From: Tissierellia bacterium
GTDB lineage: Bacteria > Bacillota > Clostridia > Tissierellales > Tepidimicrobiaceae
Direction: 5' to 3'
Length of the DNA: 64,000 bases
Assembly: GCA_012839745.1 (NCBI GenBank)
Contig: DUMS01000086.1
Location: 62,001-126,000, forward strand
Shown: in pieces, positions 52,051 through 60,265 of the stretch
How the letters are laid out: each line of letters opens with the position of its first letter
Numbering within the stretch: position 1 is the first letter of the stretch
Made by a program: the position numbers and the translations under genes
Notes under the pieces: generated by a model
The model's database searches: none
Seen by the model: only the letters and a program-made list of their open reading frames with translations
Told to the model about the DNA's origin: nothing

Positions 52051-54039
52051 TTATTGGGCGGGAATCAATATCTTCTGGTTAGGGAATATCAGATGTGGGT
52101 TCTTTAGCTTATTGTATTCAGCTAATTTCTGCCATGTGGTTCCAAACTTTTCAGCTATTCTCCATAATACGTCCCCGGGTTTTACTATATATACAATTTC
52201 TTTTGGCTCTTCTGCTTCATCAGAAGAATCTTTAATTCCATATTCCCTTAATACCTCTTCCGGAATGACTCCTTCTTCAATTAATTCATATACATTCATT
52301 GCCTTTATGTTTATACTTCTTCCATCCTCTGAAGCTGGAAGCATTATATTTCCTTCATTTATCTGCTGTACTATATAGTCCCTCAATGGATGGTTCAAAT
52401 CTGCTCCTATTATCTCCCAGTTATTGTCCACCTCTGGCACAATGGTGCCTTGTTCCTTAATATGGGCTGCTATTAATGACCTTAAGGATACAGGGTCTGA
52501 ATTGTAATAAGGGTCATTTTTTATTATTCCAAGGCTCTTTAGAACGCTGTGCCTGTAATTGTTTATTGCAAGGGTAAATGTATCATCATCTTCAACAGGC
52601 TTTCCCTTAAATGTCAAATCCACTATTCTCTCTCCTGCAGGTTTGGAAATATCTATCTTGTACTCTACACCCTGGAACATATCATAGTTATATGGTCTGA
52701 TATTTGGATTGAATCCAATGGTTACATCCCCTGGTTTATAGGTGTTGTAGTATGATGCTGACCATTCCATATAGTTCTTTAGCTCCTGCCCTGTAATCTC
52801 TACAGCCACCAGGGTATTGGGATATTTGTATATATTGAATATATCACTGTAGGATATATCTCCCTTTTTAATATTGGATGTTGGTGTAAAGAGGGCTGCT
52901 GCTGATATATCCGCTCCGGTATTCTTAAGCTGCACATTGTTTATTAGATCCATTACAGCTGTATCCCTTATTAATCCTTCTGCTATTCCTTTTACTTCAG
53001 GAGCTGGATGGAAATCCTCACTTGCCTGGCCTATTACCTCCTCTAAAAACTCCAGGGTTCTCTCGTGGTATGCCTTTGTATATTCCTTTAGTTCATCTGA
53101 TGCCTCATACTCAGTTACATCTATTAACTGTACTGTTTTGTCTACTACTTCCCATTTTCCTCCGTTGTTCTTAAGATACAGGTCGAATCTAACAACCTGT
53201 GCTCCAGTATCCCTTGCTCCACCAACTACAGCATTTCCTATGGTTTCAGCAACAGATGCATGGTCATGGCCTACAAGGAATGCTACAATTTCAGGATTGG
53301 TTTCTATTACCTTTCTTGCAGAATCTCCTCCTCCTTGATCATATTCCCCCTCTACTCCTGCATGGGCAGTTGCAATTATAATATCCACATTTTCCTTTTC
53401 CTTCAATTCCTTAATATATTTCTGGCAAGCCACATACATAGGTTCAAAATCCAGATGGGTTACCTTTGGCCCATCCCATCTTGGTATGTTTGGAGTTGTA
53501 AGGCCTATTATGCCTACCTTGATGCCTGCCACTTCCTTTACAGTATAGGGCTCAACAAAGTTGCTGCCATCTTCCTTATAATAGGTATTGGCTGACAGAA
53601 TTGGGAATTGGGCTTCCTTAGCTATCTTCTCTATTAAGTCCGTTCCAAAGTTAAACTCGTGGTTTCCCAGAGTCATTGAATCATATCCCATGAAGTTCAT
53701 GGCATCAATGACTGGGTGAGGCTCATCTACCAGTTCAGTATTATACAGGTCGTCAGTAAGTATTGTACCTTGTATAGTATCACCATTGTCTATGAGTATT
53801 GTATTTGGATTTTCTGTTCTGACTGCCTTAACTACTGAATATACCTTGGCAAGGCCTAATCCGTCTACTTCTAAGCCATCTTCATAGGACCAGTTATATA
53901 TATTCCCATGGACGTCTGTAGTACCTAATATTGTCAAATGTACAATCTCTTCATCTGCAATTGCAGGTACGCTTATTATGCCTAATATCAGCACAATGGA
54001 CAGAATGAGGCTTATAAGCCTTTTCTTTGTAAACATCAT
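52051..54039 (-). CDS. secreted 2',3'-cyclic-nucleotide phosphodiesterase/nucleotidase with LysM domain
   Basis: A 662-residue exported enzyme resembling CpdB and YfkN domains. After a signal peptide come LTILGTTDVHGNIYNWSYEDG, LIDNGDTIQGT, TLGNHEFNFGTD and VGHDHASV (metal residues), then a 5_nucleotid_C domain with YPNTLVAVEITGQELKNYMEWSA. The C-terminus carries a LysM repeat almost identical to that of the downstream gene. The GxxDxHGN and long middle insert point to cyclic-nucleotide phosphodiesterase with 3'-nucleotidase activity, the step before nucleoside uptake. AAAGGGGG precedes the start. Confidence 0.9.
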   Translation of the reverse strand: MMFTKKRLISLILSIVLILGIISVPAIADEEIVHLTILGTTDVHGNIYNWSYEDGLEVDGLGLAKVYSVVKAVRTENPNTILIDNGDTIQGTILTDDLYNTELVDEPHPVIDAMNFMGYDSMTLGNHEFNFGTDLIEKIAKEAQFPILSANTYYKEDGSNFVEPYTVKEVAGIKVGIIGLTTPNIPRWDGPKVTHLDFEPMYVACQKYIKELKEKENVDIIIATAHAGVEGEYDQGGGDSARKVIETNPEIVAFLVGHDHASVAETIGNAVVGGARDTGAQVVRFDLYLKNNGGKWEVVDKTVQLIDVTEYEASDELKEYTKAYHERTLEFLEEVIGQASEDFHPAPEVKGIAEGLIRDTAVMDLINNVQLKNTGADISAAALFTPTSNIKKGDISYSDIFNIYKYPNTLVAVEITGQELKNYMEWSASYYNTYKPGDVTIGFNPNIRPYNYDMFQGVEYKIDISKPAGERIVDLTFKGKPVEDDDTFTLAINNYRHSVLKSLGIIKNDPYYNSDPVSLRSLIAAHIKEQGTIVPEVDNNWEIIGADLNHPLRDYIVQQINEGNIMLPASEDGRSINIKAMNVYELIEEGVIPEEVLREYGIKDSSDEAEEPKEIVYIVKPGDVLWRIAEKFGTTWQKLAEYNKLKNPHLIFPNQKILIPAQ

Positions 54040-54264
54040 TATTATCCCCCTTTCACTTGTCTCTATAATATTTTATCAAAAATTTAGAAAAATTTATAGA
54101 ATTTTGTGGAATTTGAAGAGAGTTTTGCTTAAATTGCCAGCATATATTTTCTACCCAAAATGTTGTCCCTCTATACATATATTCACAACAAAACCATATC
54201 TATTCCTAAAATAATCTTTTAAGTTTATTTTATTTAAAGCTCCAACTAATGTCGTTAACCTCAA

Positions 54265-55698
54265 CTATTCCCTTAATTTTTTATCGCTTGACACCACTTC
54301 GGCTATGAAGTAGGAAAACAGTCTTGTTGAAAGAATCATATTATCAAATTTTGCTTTTTCATTGATTTCATGGCAAGTATCTTCCTCATCCGGAAATACT
54401 GGTCCCCAGCATACACAGTTTGGCAATGCCTTTGCATATGAGGTTCCATACTCCAAATTATAATAGCTTGTCCAGGGGGTATTTTCATTGTATATTCTTT
54501 CCATCAGCTTAACAAAGGGCTTATTGCTGTCTACGTATATGGCATCCATATATTCTACAATTTCAACTGTATACCCATAAATATGCCTGTACTTTGCAAA
54601 TCCTTTTTCAACATCTTCCCTATGAACTCCATAGGTCTGCCTGATATTATAATACAGCCTGTATCCGTCCTTTTCCGTTCTCATCATTGTAACAGACATT
54701 ACAGTTTTGTGCATATCTTCTCCATTTACATATACATTTCCCTTTGCCAGCCCAAAAGGTGCACCTTCAAAATCACCTGCTGCAATTTCATTTATGAATT
54801 TCACAACATAATATGCGCCATTATCCATCAAGTCCAGTTCCTTTAGAAAATCTGCCAGTATCCATATGGCATTGACTCCTTTTTCCGGATAGCATGAATG
54901 GGCTGCAGCCCCTTTTGCCTTTATGACTGTAAGATCATCTTCTACTTCAATTGATAATTCCTTATCCGGATTTCTATTTAAATAATCAGATAGTCTCTTT
55001 GCTATTTCCTCCTTGTTTCCTCTCAGTATGGCTGATGCCACATCTGGTATGCTGTTTACTGCAGTGCCTCCATTAAGGTCTGTAATTTCTATGGTTCCTC
55101 TTTCCCCTTCTTTTCTACCAAATTTAAGCACAATATCTGCATATCCCTTTTCCCTGTTTCCTATTGGAAATTCTCCATCCGGGGTAAAGGAAAAATCAGG
55201 AAGCCTGCAATTTGCCACATATGCCTCTATATCCTTCCATTTAACTTCCTCCTGTGTCCCAATTATAAGCTGTACCTTTTTGTGCATGTTAATTCCAAGT
55301 TCCTTTACTGCCATCATGGCATATAAAGTGCATAGAAGAGGCCCTTTGTCATCCTGGCTTCCCCTGCCCCATATATATCCATCTGCCAGTGTAGCCCTGT
55401 ATGGAGGATACTTCCATTCCGATTTGTCCCCCGGGTCTACCACATCTACATGAGCCAGAATCCCTAAAGTTTCGTCTCCTTCTCCCATTTCCACTATTCC
55501 TATCTGGTCATTTAATATTGTTTCTGCCTTTAGGCCATATCCTTTTGCCTTCTCTATACACAAGCGCAAAGCTCTTTTAACTTCATCAATATCCTCTGAC
55601 ACACTGGGTACTGACATTAAATCATCCAGATCCCTTAAAAACAAATCCTTGCGCTCGTAAATAAACCTGTCAATTGCTTCTTTATAATCCCTATACAT
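54265..55698 (-). CDS. M20 family dipeptidase (PepV/Sapep-like)
   Basis: A 477-residue di-zinc peptidase. Metal ligands are in ILAHVDVVDPGD (His) and GRGSQDDKGPLL (bridging Asp), the catalytic Glu pair in IGTQEEVKWKDI and a further Asp in FTPDGEFPIGNREKG; AYNIRQTYG-like and AKALPNCVCWGPVFP segments complete the site. Length and motifs match PepV-type Xaa-dipeptidases. It hydrolyses dipeptides in the cytoplasm for fermentation. I choose the ATG at 55698, 9 bases after AGGAGG, over the TTG used in the track. The next genes upstream are also M20 peptidases and a YfcC transporter. Confidence 0.9.
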   Translation of the reverse strand: MYRDYKEAIDRFIYERKDLFLRDLDDLMSVPSVSEDIDEVKRALRLCIEKAKGYGLKAETILNDQIGIVEMGEGDETLGILAHVDVVDPGDKSEWKYPPYRATLADGYIWGRGSQDDKGPLLCTLYAMMAVKELGINMHKKVQLIIGTQEEVKWKDIEAYVANCRLPDFSFTPDGEFPIGNREKGYADIVLKFGRKEGERGTIEITDLNGGTAVNSIPDVASAILRGNKEEIAKRLSDYLNRNPDKELSIEVEDDLTVIKAKGAAAHSCYPEKGVNAIWILADFLKELDLMDNGAYYVVKFINEIAAGDFEGAPFGLAKGNVYVNGEDMHKTVMSVTMMRTEKDGYRLYYNIRQTYGVHREDVEKGFAKYRHIYGYTVEIVEYMDAIYVDSNKPFVKLMERIYNENTPWTSYYNLEYGTSYAKALPNCVCWGPVFPDEEDTCHEINEKAKFDNMILSTRLFSYFIAEVVSSDKKLRE

Positions 55699-55854
55699 CT
55701 TCAAATACCTCCTTTTACAAAGAAACAGCTAAAATATGCCTACCTTATCAAACACTCATTTCAATCTTACCTTTCTATCATCCCCTAATTTTTATGTTTT
55801 GAGGCTATTAACCTGTGTAATTTTTCACACTTATGTTAGCACAATAATAGCAAT

Positions 55855-55936
55855 AAATCCAGTTTTTTACTGGATTTAAACTGTACAATAAAAAACTTCC
55901 CTATCCAGTAAACTTACCAGATAAGGAAGCTTTTTC
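55855..55936 (-). terminator. terminator hairpins after the yfcC remnant
   Basis: Two hairpins lie in the gap. The first, with AAAAACTTCC paired to GGAAGcTTTTT and inner TATC/GATA and GTAA/TTAC pairs, spans 55890-55936 and is a good terminator. The second, AAATCCAGT-TTTTT-ACTGGATTT, spans 55855-55877. Nothing else is visible between the remnant and the dipeptidase gene. Confidence 0.72.
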
Positions 55937-55942
55937 ACTATA

Positions 55943-56463
55943 TTAAAATGGTCCAAGCTTCATCAAGTGAGCTATAAGCACAAACACTGCACCTACTAGA
56001 TACTGAATCAAAGCTAATTTTACAAACCATTTGGCCCATTTTTCCCATGGAATCTTTGCTAAAGCCAAACCTGCCATAAAATATCCTGAAGTTGGTGTAA
56101 GTACATTTGAAATTCCATCACCTAATTGGAAGGCAAGAACTGCAGTCTGTCTGGTTATACCTGTCAAGTCAGCCATTCCCTTAACTAACTGCTCTCCAAA
56201 ACCATTAAGACCTAATCCAGCTATTAAAGATACAACAATTGCCATTCCCAAAAATAATGCAGATATCTCCATTATATACCATCCAAATTTTATTACTCCA
56301 ACAACAAGCATTACAATTGTTAGTGCTACAGCTATCAAAACAAGTTTATCGTTTAATGTAAGCTCTCTGATTTTATTCAAATCTAAAGTATCATCTCTAG
56401 TTTTGTCAAACTCATACATATTGCTTATTTCTGGATTTGCTTTCACCTTATTTGCATATCTAT
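55943..56463 (-). pseudogene. C-terminal remnant of a YfcC-family transporter
   Basis: About 170 residues match only the last third of YfcC/DcuC-like carriers (about 470-500 residues): an RYANKVKANPEISNMYE linker, then four or five hydrophobic segments with DLTGITRQTAVLAFQLGDGISNVLTPTSGYFMAGLALAKIPW, the conserved C-terminal signature. The frame is open further upstream but enters a TA-dinucleotide tract and then peptidase sequence, so the first two-thirds are missing. No ribosome site fits an internal start. Intact relatives import peptides or C4 acids next to M20 peptidases, as here. It is either a deletion remnant or an assembly join. Confidence 0.8.
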
Positions 56464-57506
56464 ATGTATATATATATATATATAATCTCAGGGCTTTTAC
56501 CCCATACTCCTTCTGTCATGTCTCTGGTAATACTAACTATTGGATGTTTTACATCAGTTTCCATAGCCTCATGTACATAGCCTTCCTTCATAACGCTTTC
56601 ATCCATTACCTTTATATAACATGTAAAATCCTTATCCTCATTAGATAATTCATCTATAATACTTTGATATTGCTTTATTACATCTGAATATTTTACTCCA
56701 GGAACCCATCTTCTATCAATTTTTAAAGTGCACTCTCCTGCAACAGTACTAGGCTGAGTACCCCCCATTATAGTTCCGTAATTCATAGATGATTTCCCAA
56801 TAAGAGGATGGGTTTCCATATTTATTTTAGGCATCAGTTTTTCCTCTACCCTCTGAATAAAATTAGAAGCCTTGAGAATAGCATTTATGCCTTTATCCTG
56901 ATTTCCACCATGTACAGCTTTCCCTATAAATTGAAGTTCAAACCACTCCAACCCTCTGTGAGCAACACATATATCCAAATTTGAAGGCTCTCCTACTATA
57001 GCTGCATCTGCCTTGATTCCTCTTTCTATTAGATCTATGGTTCCCAGACTTTTTTCTTCCTCATCAATTACTCCGGCAAATAACAAGTCTCCATTCAATT
57101 TTATATTTGCCCTTTTTATTGCAACAAGGCTATAGGCCATACATGCCAAAGGCCCTTTCATATCCACTACACCACGGCCATAAAGTTTACCTTCTTTTAT
57201 CTTAAGGCAATATGGGTCGTCCATATCGTAAGGTGGCACAGTATCAGTATGCCCTGTTAATAAAAGGGATTTACCTTCTCCACTTCCCTTTAACCTGGCA
57301 ATTACATTGAACCTGCCATCAGCTACATGAACCAATTCCGAATCAATTCCCTCTTTTTGAAAAAAATTATGAATATATTTGGCTACACCAGTTTCCTGAT
57401 TTTCTATACCCCTATGGCTGGATATAATGACAAGATTCCCTATTATGGATATTACTTCCTCTTCAGCAACTACAGATTTCAACCTGTTTAATATATCTGA
57501 ATTCAT
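56460..57506 (-). CDS. M20 peptidase (ArgE/DapE type), C-terminally truncated
   Basis: A 348-residue peptidase/deacetylase-like protein. It has LLTGHTDTVPPYD and GRGVVDMKGPLACM (metal site), VIDEEEKSLGT (catalytic Glu) and the dimerisation domain with GKAVHGGNQDKGINAI. The last natural residues are GVWGKSPEI, after which the frame runs into IYIYIYI encoded by a TA repeat and stops. Relatives continue about 60-70 residues with the final metal His (often PGxxxxAHxxDE), so the zinc site is incomplete and the enzyme is probably inactive as shown. I use the ATG at 57506, 7 bases after AGGAAG. Confidence 0.8.
   Translation of the reverse strand: MNSDILNRLKSVVAEEEVISIIGNLVIISSHRGIENQETGVAKYIHNFFQKEGIDSELVHVADGRFNVIARLKGSGEGKSLLLTGHTDTVPPYDMDDPYCLKIKEGKLYGRGVVDMKGPLACMAYSLVAIKRANIKLNGDLLFAGVIDEEEKSLGTIDLIERGIKADAAIVGEPSNLDICVAHRGLEWFELQFIGKAVHGGNQDKGINAILKASNFIQRVEEKLMPKINMETHPLIGKSSMNYGTIMGGTQPSTVAGECTLKIDRRWVPGVKYSDVIKQYQSIIDELSNEDKDFTCYIKVMDESVMKEGYVHEAMETDVKHPIVSITRDMTEGVWGKSPEIIYIYIYI
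56461..56484. repeat. TA-dinucleotide tract at a gene-fusion junction
   Basis: An almost pure TA tract (one G interrupts it) of about 24 bases joins the end of the truncated M20 gene to the truncated yfcC. It is the likely breakpoint of a deletion or of an assembly misjoin. Confidence 0.85.
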
Positions 57507-57591
57507 AAGATTACTTCCTTTCATGAGACAAGCAGAACTGCTTTGTCTGTATTGTTAATTATGATGTTTTATTTGGATTTAAGGCAAAAAA

Positions 57592-58761
57592 TTATTTGTC
57601 TTTACAGGTTTCAAACTCCTCTTTGATTTTTTTCAACAGTTCTTCATCCATTATTACATCTGCTGCTGTCAATACCAGTGCTGCAATAGTCTTTTTCATG
57701 CTATCATGGGCTTCTTCAGTTAATGTTGCCTCAGCCAATTCCTTTGTATGGGCAGCTATGCCTGAGCCTCTACATATGCCAAAATAAGGATGGATGGCAG
57801 GACATACATGGCTTACATTTCCCATATCTATGGAGCCAAAGGTTTCTCTGATATTTTCACAATCTTCAACGCCCAAGCCCTTTAAATGCTCATTATACCT
57901 CTTTGATAATGTTTCATTGGTAACCATGTTGTCATAGGATGCTTCAAAATTAGAAATTTCCAATTCAGTTCCAGTAGCAATGCTTGCTCCTCTTGCACAG
58001 TTCTTCACTTTTTCACTTAATTCCATCAGATATTTCTTGGTAGTTGCCCTAATGTAGAATCGTGCTACAGCTAAATCAGGAACCACATTGGGAGCTTTTC
58101 CTCCTTCAACAATTATTCCATGAACTCTGGCAGATGGCAATATATGCTGTCTTAATGCGTTTATGGCATTAAATGTCAAAATAACCCCATCTAGTGCATT
58201 TATACCTTTTTCCGGAGATGAAGCTGCATGGGCGGTTTTTCCCCTGAATGTAAACTCAACTGCCTCTAAGGCCAAAGAAGCACCGCTTTGATAGAATTCT
58301 GCATCCGGATGGGCCAGCATGGCTATATCTACATCGTCAAAGGCTCTTTTTGCTACCATCTCCACCTTTGCGCCACTGGTTTCTTCAGCAGGTGTACCAA
58401 AGACTACTACCCTACCTCCTATTTCATCTACAAGCTTGCTCAATACAATGCCTGCACCTGTACTAACAGTTCCTAGAAGATTATGTCCACAGCCATGGCC
58501 TATACCTGGCAATGCATCATATTCTGCCAGATATGCAATTGTAGGTCCATCCTTTTCACCCTTGTATTCTGCCCTAAATGCAGTTTCCATACCTAAGTAG
58601 CACTCTTCTACTTTGAAATTATGCTTCTTTAAAAGGTTGATATGGGCTTTGGATGATTTGTACTCTTCATAGCCCAATTCAGGGTTTTCATAGATATACT
58701 TGCTGAGCTGTATCAATTCATCCTTTACTTCTTCTATTAAATGCAAAACCTTTTCCTTCAC
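57592..58761 (-). CDS. M20D amidohydrolase (aminobenzoyl-glutamate hydrolase/ACY1L2-like)
   Basis: A 389-residue M20D-type peptidase. YIYENPELGYEEYKSS is the family opening, IAYLAEYDALPGIGHGCGHNLLGT has the metal ligands, GTPAEETSGAKVEM the catalytic Glu, FRGKTAHAASSPEKGINALDG the dimerisation-domain His, and the closing Gly-His region is GSGIAAHTKELAEAT. Relatives cleave N-acyl amino acids or small peptides, such as p-aminobenzoyl-glutamate by AbgB. I choose the GTG at 58761 (GGAGGTG upstream). It heads a short operon with the truncated M20 gene and yfcC, driven by a promoter at 58945. Confidence 0.88.
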   Translation of the reverse strand: MKEKVLHLIEEVKDELIQLSKYIYENPELGYEEYKSSKAHINLLKKHNFKVEECYLGMETAFRAEYKGEKDGPTIAYLAEYDALPGIGHGCGHNLLGTVSTGAGIVLSKLVDEIGGRVVVFGTPAEETSGAKVEMVAKRAFDDVDIAMLAHPDAEFYQSGASLALEAVEFTFRGKTAHAASSPEKGINALDGVILTFNAINALRQHILPSARVHGIIVEGGKAPNVVPDLAVARFYIRATTKKYLMELSEKVKNCARGASIATGTELEISNFEASYDNMVTNETLSKRYNEHLKGLGVEDCENIRETFGSIDMGNVSHVCPAIHPYFGICRGSGIAAHTKELAEATLTEEAHDSMKKTIAALVLTAADVIMDEELLKKIKEEFETCKDK

Positions 58762-58944
58762 ATTAACACCTCCATCTGGTTTTTTCTTTCTAAAAATAAA
58801 AAAGCTTTTCTTCATTTTTCTTCAAGTTTAACTACAAGCACATAATCTGTACCCTTTCCTCTGTTGTGCATCACCTCGATACATTTAGCTATAGTTATGT
58901 TTATATACTTATTACTTTAACATAGAATTTATGTCTTAATATAT

Positions 58945-58972
58945 ATAATAGCACTAATTTACTGTATGTCAA
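58945..58972 (-). promoter_or_regulatory. vegetative promoter of the M20D/M20/yfcC operon
   Basis: TTGACA and TATTAT are 16 bases apart on the minus strand. The leader of about 180 bases shows no clear riboswitch. Confidence 0.6.
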
Positions 58973-59044
58973 TTATTGCCTTAATTTATTGAATTTTGAA
59001 CTATTAGACTCCTTCTCCCAAATTGCTGAATAAGACAAATAAAT

Positions 59045-59071
59045 AAGACAAAAGAACCGTCCCCTTGTCTT
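59045..59071. repeat. REP-like palindrome AAGACAA...GAACCGTCCCC...TTGTCTT
   Basis: 7-bp inverted arms AAGACAA/TTGTCTT enclose AAGAACCGTCCCC, and a partial copy AAGACAAAT lies 14 bases upstream. From memory, the GGGGACGGTTCT core recurs in intergenic repeats of many Firmicutes, sometimes near REP-associated transposases. The 58762-59121 gap otherwise holds only a promoter and a terminator. Confidence 0.55.
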
Positions 59072-59073
59072 AA

Positions 59074-59106
59074 AAATCCCTTCCAGCATTATGCTGGAAG
59101 GGATTT
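59074..59106 (-). terminator. terminator after the copper-amine-oxidase-N-like gene
   Basis: AAATCCCTTCCAGCAT pairs with ATGCTGGAAGGGATTT (16 bp); the minus strand continues TTTAAGAC. It lies 15 bases past the stop. Confidence 0.88.
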
Positions 59107-59121
59107 ACAGAAACCTGCTAT

Positions 59122-60117
59122 TTAATTGTTATTTATGTTTAATACTCCATCATATGCTATGTCAACATTTAATCCCATAAGCTCAAGAAACTCCACTGGA
59201 ACATAGGTAGTTGAATCCACCAGCTCTGGTGCTATGCCTAATTGAGTTTTCATCTTTGCAAAGTTGTAGTCATCTTCTCCAATCTTTACTAGGAACCAGT
59301 GCGCTCCTTTCATTATTTCCACAGAGTAGTTTTCTCCATTCCATTTTACTTCATATCCCAGGGCTTCTGCTATCTGTCTGAGAGGAACCATAATTGTATT
59401 ATCCTTCATATACATTGGCTTGTTCAGGACAGTTTCAACACCCTCTATTACTGCTCTACCGGTATCCTTTAGCTGCTCTTTCAGAACTATTACCTTTTGA
59501 GGGACGGCTTTTGCTGGAAGGCTTAATTCAGCAATGCCATAGAATACAACTGCCTTGCTGTTTCTTATATCTTCTTTTTTAAGCAGATTTCCTTCCCTAT
59601 CCACTATTACGGTTTCTTCATCTGGAAATATCTGCAATATTCCATCTGTGCTTAACAGGTTTTCATCGAATCTGTATACCTCTACGTTGGTGTATTCCTC
59701 ATTTTCCATTACAGCTACAACATCTGCAGGAATCCTTGGTGGATATATCATTGGAAGTATTATATCGCTGGGGTAGTATGCCATTACTTTCATTCCTTCT
59801 TCTAAATAGCTTCTGTCAACAATATCCATTGTCTTATTGCTAACTAGGAAAGTTTCTTCCAGTACATAGAATATTGCTATGTTTCCTGGTTCCTCCTGGT
59901 CATTCTCCACTACAATTGATAATCTCCCCTCTTCCTCCTGTATCTCCTTTATTGTTCCATAGAATCCTATGAACTCCTGCTTCAATTGCTCTGGCTCCTC
60001 AAATTCTATAACCTCTTTGACATTTCCTTCAATATCTCCTTCTGCATTTGACATAAGGGGAACTACCATCAAAGACGCTGCTAAAGCTGTTACAACAACT
60101 TTTTTCAGTACTTTCAT
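59122..60117 (-). CDS. secreted protein with copper-amine-oxidase N-terminal-like domain
   Basis: A 331-residue exported protein. A signal peptide ends near VVPLMSNAEG. The middle (about 45-225) is a beta-rich region with no family I recognise; the last about 100 residues form a copper-amine-oxidase-N-like (stalk) domain: VLNKPMYMKDNTIMVPLRQIAEALGYEVKWNG and TTYVPVEFLELMG. In Firmicutes this domain is a wall- or surface-associated module with no copper role. The ATG has AAAGGAG upstream. Its promoter carries three 11-bp-spaced WalR-like half sites. Confidence 0.83.
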   Translation of the reverse strand: MKVLKKVVVTALAASLMVVPLMSNAEGDIEGNVKEVIEFEEPEQLKQEFIGFYGTIKEIQEEEGRLSIVVENDQEEPGNIAIFYVLEETFLVSNKTMDIVDRSYLEEGMKVMAYYPSDIILPMIYPPRIPADVVAVMENEEYTNVEVYRFDENLLSTDGILQIFPDEETVIVDREGNLLKKEDIRNSKAVVFYGIAELSLPAKAVPQKVIVLKEQLKDTGRAVIEGVETVLNKPMYMKDNTIMVPLRQIAEALGYEVKWNGENYSVEIMKGAHWFLVKIGEDDYNFAKMKTQLGIAPELVDSTTYVPVEFLELMGLNVDIAYDGVLNINNN

Positions 60118-60153
60118 ATATAACCACTCCTTTCCATGTATAGTATTAGTATA

Positions 60154-60205
60154 AGCTATAACAGGCTTTTAGTGGTTACAATACGGTTAAATAAAAGTTA
60201 CATTA
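60154..60205 (-). promoter_or_regulatory. promoter with triple WalR-like repeats for the secreted protein gene
   Basis: On the minus strand TGTAAC-N5-TTTAAC-N5-TGTAAC is followed after 21 bases by TATACT. The last box-to--10 spacing is identical to that at 26023-26068. Confidence 0.68.
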
Positions 60206-60211
60206 TGAAAA

Positions 60212-60232
60212 ACCTGGGGCTTATCCCCAGGT
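60212..60232 (-). terminator. terminator after the RelA/SpoT-domain gene
   Basis: ACCTGGGG-CTTAT-CCCCAGGT, an 8-bp GC-rich stem, is followed on the minus strand by TTTTTC. Confidence 0.85.
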
Positions 60233-60265
60233 CCAAGGTTAAATCCATTTGTAAAATGCCATACT

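Noticed and set aside
56460-56484. Phase-variable fusion of the M20 peptidase and YfcC through TA slippage
   Set aside because: The two parts are in different frames, and a peptidase joined to one-third of a transporter makes little sense; deletion or misassembly is simpler.
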